Shown in pieces: positions 7,546-11,231 of a DNA stretch of 11,231 bases. Every line of letters begins with the position of its first letter. Within the stretch, counting starts at the first letter, position 1. Under the pieces are notes generated by a model. The model saw only the letters and a program-made list of their open reading frames with translations, searched no databases and had not been told where the DNA came from. A program made the position numbers and the translations under genes. This stretch comes from CAYJPK01 sp964372035 (GTDB taxonomy: Bacteria > Desulfobacterota > Desulfovibrionia > Desulfovibrionales > Desulfovibrionaceae), in NCBI GenBank assembly GCA_964372035.1, contig CAYJPK010000072.1, positions 1 to 11,231 on the forward strand, in the 5' to 3' direction.

Positions 7546-7583
7546 AAAAAATGACTATCGTATAAAAGCGATAGTCATTTTTT
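7546..7583 (-). terminator. bidirectional terminator closing the adhesin 3' array
   Basis: A perfect 15-bp stem: AAAAAATGACTATCG-type arm at 7546-7560 and its complement at 7569-7583, with an 8-nt loop at 7561-7568. The A run on one side and T run on the other allow termination in both directions. It lies 26 bp beyond the last (window-left) copy of the duplicated gene tail and separates the adhesin region from the efflux operon promoter. Confidence 0.85.
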
Positions 7584-7663
7584 AAGTTTTTTGGCTAATA
7601 AATGATGCTTACACCAAGGTGTTCTTCAAATCATTAGCGATTTGTTCCGCATGTTTTAAATAA

Positions 7664-7694
7664 TATAAAAGCCACATTAGGAGTGGCTTTTATA
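7664..7694 (-). terminator. hairpin in spacer 1 of the tail array
   Basis: TATAAAAGCCAC (7664-7675) and GTGGCTTTTATA (7683-7694) form a 12-bp perfect stem with a 7-nt loop. T- and A-rich flanks make it terminator-like in either direction. An identical hairpin is present in the second spacer, 181 bp away. Confidence 0.6.
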
Positions 7695-7757
7695 CTCCGC
7701 TTGCATTAAATACCCTACGGGACGCTAAAAATAAATTTTAGCTTATTTCATGCTGCG

Positions 7758-7781
7758 AAAAGCTTAATAAATTAAGCTTTT
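7758..7781 (-). terminator. hairpin after the stop codon of tail copy 2
   Basis: AAAAGCTTAAT and ATTAAGCTTTT pair over 11 bp around a 2-nt centre (the end pairs may open to give a larger loop). It starts just after the stop codon of the detached tail at 7790-7792, the same arrangement as after the live gene. Confidence 0.55.
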
Positions 7782-7844
7782 GATGATGCTTACACCAAGG
7801 TGTTCTTCAAGTCGTTAGCTATTTGTTCCGCATGTTTTAAATAA

Positions 7845-7875
7845 TATAAAAGCCACATTAGGAGTGGCTTTTATA
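7845..7875 (-). terminator. hairpin in spacer 2 of the tail array
   Basis: Exact copy, 181 bp away, of the 12-bp GCCAC/GTGGC stem in spacer 1. With the hairpin at 7939-7962 it gives the live gene two consecutive terminator-like structures before the next tail copy. Confidence 0.6.
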
Positions 7876-7938
7876 CTCCGCTTGCATTAAATACCCTACG
7901 GGACGCTAAAAATAAATTTTAGCTTATTTCATGCTGCG

Positions 7939-7962
7939 AAAAGCTTAATAAATTAAGCTTTT
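7939..7962 (-). terminator. terminator directly after the large secreted-protein gene
   Basis: An 11-bp inverted repeat (AAAAGCTTAAT/ATTAAGCTTTT) begins 8 bases past the stop codon at 7971-7973 and is followed by T residues on the minus strand. It has few G-C pairs, so it may be leaky and need the next hairpin downstream. Confidence 0.6.
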
Positions 7963-7970
7963 GATGATGC

Positions 7971-8231
7971 TTACACCAAGGTGTTCTTCAAATCATTAGC
8001 GATTTGTTCCGCATCATCTTGACTAAGTCCATCGATTTGAATGGTTTGTAAAGTTGTTGAGCCATCACCAGATAAGATCTGGATTTCACCCTCACCACCA
8101 CGGAATTGAACTTCACCAGGGTTAAAGCCATCAATCTCGATTTTATCGCCCTTAGCTAAATCAAAATCAATAATAGTGTCAGTTCCACCACTCATATCGC
8201 CTGCACGCCAATTAAATACTGTTGCACCCTC
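7971..8231 (-). other. type I secretion C-terminal target region
   Basis: The last 86 residues after the nonapeptides contain the pattern TDTIIDFDLAKGDKIEIDGF, which in RTX proteins marks the module just before the uncleaved C-terminal secretion signal. The final residues AEQIANDLKNTLV form an amphipathic stretch ending in hydrophobic Leu-Val; these 13 are exactly what is repeated in the downstream tail array. Confidence 0.75.
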
Positions 8232-11231
8232 ACCGCTAGTCATTAAATCATCACCTGCTCCGCCAATGATAGTACTATCTCCTGCGCCCGCAACAATTGT
8301 ATCATCACCAGCACCAGCATTAACAGTAAGACCATCTTTTGAGCCCATAGTGATTAAATCATTACCTGCGCCAGTTTCAAGGGTTTCAAAGTTAGTAATA
8401 GTTACATTGCTATCACCTGCGATATTAATATTACCTGTATTGTCAAAGTTAATGGTTGCACCTTCATCATTATCAAATAAGAAAGTATCTTTCCCAAGTC
8501 CACCGTTAACAGTCATTGATGCAGAGCCTTCAAAATTACCTACTGAAACAGTATCGTTTCCACCATCGTCTATAGTACCAGCTTTGTTATCAGCATGAAT
8601 TTCACCACCACTCATGGTGCCAACTTCGATATAGTCACTGCCTGCTACTGAACCAGCTGCCTCACTATAACCATCGCCATAAATATTGCCACCTTCTAAT
8701 TTATCAATAAGAATGGTATCATCGCCGCCAACAGCTCCTGCATAAGAAGTTGAACCATCACCAACAATACTACCAGATTTCATGGTTTCAATGTCAATAA
8801 GGTCATTTCCACCTTGACCATATGAATAGATAGCATCACCATAAATAGTTTGACCGTCCATAGTTTTAATGTTGATAGTATCATCACCACCTTGAGAACC
8901 ACTAGACATTAAGCGAGCATCACCTGTGATATAAGTTTTGTCAAAACCTTTACCTGTGTAATCACCTACAGAAATAAGGTCATCACCACCTTTAGCACCA
9001 CTAGACATTGAATATGCATCACCTGTAACAATTCCACCTGTCATATCGTCAACACTAATAGTATCACTACCACCTTGGCTATTGTTATACATGGTTTGAG
9101 CATCACCTGCTATAACACCACTGTTTATATCGCCAATGCTAATATCATCATCGCCACCTTGGCTGTAATTACCCATGGTCTTACCATCACCATAAACATT
9201 ACCACCACTAACCGTAGTGTTTTCTAGATTTAAGACATCGTCTCCACCTTTGGCAAAGTTAGTGCTAGTTCCATGATTCATATCATAACTATCACCAAAG
9301 ACTTCAGCAGTATTTAATTCATTCGTAACTGAACCATCAGGGTTTTCTTTACCGGTAAATGTAATGGTATCGTCACCACCTTGAGCGCCAGCTTTCATTG
9401 TCCAGCCCTCACCCATTACCCAGCTAGAAGTCGTGTTTCCTACGTTTAAAACTGTTTCACTACTCATGGTGCCTACATTAATTTGGTCATCACCGCCCTC
9501 AAGTCCAGCAGCGAGGTTACCATCAGCACGAATATGACCACCAGCTGACAGTTCATTAACAGTGATTGTGTCATCACCACCATCTTTAGTTAATTCAAGC
9601 TCATCACCATAAATGTGGTGAGATACACCATCTTCACCTCTAGCAACTTCACCTTGAACTTCTAGCTTATCGTCATTTTGACCTAAGAATAAGCCTGAAA
9701 GCTGTTTGTTATATATAATACCATCGGCATCTTCATATCCAGCTGTAGTATACTCATATTCAGTACCATCAATAGAACCTTTGTTTGTTATAGTAACAGT
9801 ATGGTCGTTAAAGTCACCTTCAATAAGCAAGTTTTCACTTGTTGCAGTATTGCTTGAGAAGGTAACTGTTGATTCATACTCCGTTCCACTTGCATCTTCT
9901 GCTGTATATTTTAAAACGGCATTAACATCAATTTGCTCCATTCCACCAAAGTAATGAGGTGTTGTATAGGTATAGTCACCATTTTCTTCAACAACTACTC
10001 TATAATAATCAGGCTGACCATTCATACCTTCAATTTCATATTCAAGTGTATAAGCACCTGTTTCAGGATTTTGGCTAACAGTCCAACCATTTGCAACTTC
10101 AAAGCCTGTAATAGTCATAGCATCATGAGCATCATTATCACCGTCAAATAAATTACCTGTAGCTGTTGCACCTTCATTAAGAGAAATAGAATCATTTACA
10201 AGTGGTTGCGGTGGTACAAATTCTTCTTCTACACCGCTAACTTTGATGGTATGCGCACCTCTATCACCATCTGCATCAGTACCAACAACAGCAATTTCTA
10301 CTTCGCCTGAAAAACCTTTAAGTTGTTCAAAATTCCATGTACCATCAGCATTTAAGGTAAATACAAAATAAGGGTCAGAAATATCAAAAGTTGTATCACC
10401 ATTAATATATTCACCTTCAACTGCATAGAGTTTGTCACCGACTTGCTCAAGAGTTAATACTTTTGTTTCACCATCAATAGTTACTGTTGCAGCATGTTTA
10501 ACTGTTCCAAAGTAATCATCTGGTAAAAGTTCTACCGTCGCACCATCAGCACTGTTGATATCCAATTTACCCTCAACACCTGTAACACCAGTTGCATCAT
10601 CATATGTAACGCTATAAACACCATCAGCATCAGGATCTGCATAAGCATCTGTCGCATCAGTATTGTTTTCAATAGAAACAATGTCATCAACAGATTTTAC
10701 ACTAATATCAGTTTTTGCAGTTTGACCATCTTTATCAGTAACAACAACCTGGAAATTATCAGCAAGACTATTGTCCATATTATAAATATTGCTACTACTC
10801 CATGATGGGTCTATATTCATTTTGCTAAAATCAACTGTTTCTGTTTGAGTGTAAGTATAGCTAACTTCACCTGTTTCAGCATTAAATACTATATTGCTCA
10901 AATTACCATGATCGCCATAGATAGTTAGGTCTAATGAACCATCGTCATTCGGTGTATACTGAGTAAGATCAAAGTCAACAGCATTACCATCAGCATCATA
11001 GCCTTTAATAATGAAACTTTGTAGCTCATCACCACCATCAAAAGAAATCGCACCTTCAGAGCTTGCACTTGCACCCTCTGGAGCATAGCCACTTGACTCT
11101 ACACCTTCTACCATAGCATCATAAGTATTAGCTAATTGTTGACTAACTCCTACTGTTGGAACATCATCTGTGCCGTTAATGGTGATAGTAACTTCTTTGC
11201 TTACTGTTCCGCCATTACCGTCATCTACTGT
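7971..11231 (-). CDS. large RTX-type secreted adhesin-like protein, C-terminal part (5' end outside window)
   Basis: The frame stays open to the right edge, so only the last 1,086 residues or so are visible; the Met at 11112-11114 is internal, since 39 more in-frame codons precede it. From the N-side: the end of a VCBS/cadherin-like repeat (KEVTITINGTDDVPTV), several beta-rich segments with DxDG-type calcium loops (VTDKDGQTAK, GTDADGDRGAH), about twelve long RTX-like units with GGDDxI cores (8475-9581), a short classical nonapeptide block with GAGNDLI, GAGDDTI and GGAGDDLM (8232-8380), and a C-terminus with VFNWRAGDMSGGTDTIIDFD and GDKIEIDGF, typical of type I secretion substrates. It is expected to pass through a type I secretion system to the cell surface or medium and fold with calcium. 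No Cys is seen in the visible part. Function as adhesin or biofilm protein is inferred from family resemblance. Secretion genes are not in the window. Confidence 0.9.
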   Translation of the reverse strand, partial: TVDDGNGGTVSKEVTITINGTDDVPTVGVSQQLANTYDAMVEGVESSGYAPEGASASSEGAISFDGGDELQSFIIKGYDADGNAVDFDLTQYTPNDDGSLDLTIYGDHGNLSNIVFNAETGEVSYTYTQTETVDFSKMNIDPSWSSSNIYNMDNSLADNFQVVVTDKDGQTAKTDISVKSVDDIVSIENNTDATDAYADPDADGVYSVTYDDATGVTGVEGKLDINSADGATVELLPDDYFGTVKHAATVTIDGETKVLTLEQVGDKLYAVEGEYINGDTTFDISDPYFVFTLNADGTWNFEQLKGFSGEVEIAVVGTDADGDRGAHTIKVSGVEEEFVPPQPLVNDSISLNEGATATGNLFDGDNDAHDAMTITGFEVANGWTVSQNPETGAYTLEYEIEGMNGQPDYYRVVVEENGDYTYTTPHYFGGMEQIDVNAVLKYTAEDASGTEYESTVTFSSNTATSENLLIEGDFNDHTVTITNKGSIDGTEYEYTTAGYEDADGIIYNKQLSGLFLGQNDDKLEVQGEVARGEDGVSHHIYGDELELTKDGGDDTITVNELSAGGHIRADGNLAAGLEGGDDQINVGTMSSETVLNVGNTTSSWVMGEGWTMKAGAQGGDDTITFTGKENPDGSVTNELNTAEVFGDSYDMNHGTSTNFAKGGDDVLNLENTTVSGGNVYGDGKTMGNYSQGGDDDISIGDINSGVIAGDAQTMYNNSQGGSDTISVDDMTGGIVTGDAYSMSSGAKGGDDLISVGDYTGKGFDKTYITGDARLMSSGSQGGDDTINIKTMDGQTIYGDAIYSYGQGGNDLIDIETMKSGSIVGDGSTSYAGAVGGDDTILIDKLEGGNIYGDGYSEAAGSVAGSDYIEVGTMSGGEIHADNKAGTIDDGGNDTVSVGNFEGSASMTVNGGLGKDTFLFDNDEGATINFDNTGNINIAGDSNVTITNFETLETGAGNDLITMGSKDGLTVNAGAGDDTIVAGAGDSTIIGGAGDDLMTSGEGATVFNWRAGDMSGGTDTIIDFDLAKGDKIEIDGFNPGEVQFRGGEGEIQILSGDGSTTLQTIQIDGLSQDDAEQIANDLKNTLV
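8232..8380 (-). repeat. classical RTX nonapeptide block
   Basis: Encodes GAGNDLITM, then GAGDDTIVA, GAGDSTIIG and GGAGDDLMT, which match the GGxGxDxUx calcium-binding consensus (U hydrophobic). Only about four to five repeats are present, next to the secretion C-terminus, as expected for a calcium-triggered folding nucleus. Confidence 0.85.
8475..9581 (-). repeat. twelve long RTX-like protein repeats
   Basis: The protein shows about twelve units of roughly 23-44 residues, most 26-33, each opening with GGDD (or GGSD, GGND, AGSD) plus a short beta pattern such as TISVDDM, then a second strand ending in GD (NIYGDG, IVTGDA, TIYGDA) and a Ser/Gly/Tyr/Met-rich loop such as MSSGSQ. Unit starts run from 9581 down to 8564. 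The DNA repeats are diverged, so this is an old protein repeat and not recent DNA amplification. Confidence 0.85.

Larger units (their letters stand above)
7602..8014 (-). repeat. 181-bp tandem array of duplicated adhesin gene 3' tails
   Basis: Units start at 7602, 7783 and 7964, exactly 181 bp apart. Each unit contains a 51-bp tail that, on the minus strand, encodes AEQIANDLKNTLV and a stop plus seven following bases. Tails lie at 7602-7652, 7783-7833 and 7964-8014. The third is the real end of the large secreted protein; the other two are detached copies with stops at 7609-7611 and 7790-7792. The 130-bp spacers at 7653-7782 and 7834-7963 are identical to each other by eye. The two full units differ only at three positions, all within the coding tail and all synonymous (Ile ATC/ATA, Asn AAT/AAC, Asp GAT/GAC); the third tail matches the first. 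This is best read as recombination or gene conversion among genes that share a C-terminus. Confidence 0.95.

Noticed and set aside
7677..7706. 9-codon frame (MQAEYKSHS) in the array spacer, preceded by a weak AGGG
   Set aside because: Too short and in hairpin-forming sequence; nothing beyond a chance start codon supports it.
7602..8014. CRISPR array or integron attC-like cassette array
   Set aside because: Only three tails with identical spacers, no variable spacers, no cas or integrase gene, and the tail repeat is plainly a coding 3' end.
8176..8598. 140-codon plus-strand open frame (and similar ones at 9706-9954 and 9933-10151) inside the secreted-protein gene
   Set aside because: Shadows of the Gly/Asp/Thr-rich repeat coding on the opposite strand; proline/serine-rich, no ribosome binding site and no family resemblance.

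Overview
AT-rich window (G+C looks to be roughly one third) from what is most likely a Gram-negative, sugar-fermenting bacterium. The Gram-negative call rests on the large secreted protein at the right edge, which carries VCBS-like segments, RTX-type calcium-binding repeats and a type I secretion C-terminus. The sugar transporter, by contrast, is a three-domain EIICBA permease of the layout known from Bacillus PtsG. An AT-rich host-associated gammaproteobacterium (for example a Succinivibrionaceae-like lineage) would fit, but this is inference; no rRNA or other taxonomic marker is present.

Left part (1-4767, plus strand): a complete phosphotransferase set. ptsG (EIICBA, 432-2549) is followed by a strong terminator, then ptsH (HPr, 2730-2987) and ptsI (enzyme I, 3099-4715), ending in a hairpin terminator. 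Phosphate would pass from PEP to EI His187, HPr His15, EIIA His628, EIIB Cys474 and then to the sugar. Because EIIA is fused to the permease, this locus has no free crr-type EIIA. The 431 bp before ptsG hold candidate promoters and a pair of identical palindromic decamers.

Middle part (4752-7418, minus strand): a compact operon in the order EamA/DMT exporter, MarR-family regulator, MATE efflux pump. Genes are 11 bp apart or overlap by 8 bp, so it looks like a self-regulated efflux unit. The MATE stop codon lies inside the loop of the ptsI terminator hairpin.

Right part (7546-11231, minus strand): the 3' end of a very large secreted/adhesin gene whose 5' end lies beyond the window. It has VCBS/T1SS-type segments, about twelve unusually long RTX-like units, a short classical nonapeptide block and a secretion C-terminus. 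Immediately downstream is the most unusual feature here: the last 13 codons plus stop of this gene are repeated twice more in a 181-bp tandem array, separated by identical 130-bp hairpin-rich spacers and closed by a strong bidirectional terminator. The only differences between the two full repeat units are three synonymous third-position changes in the copied coding tail.
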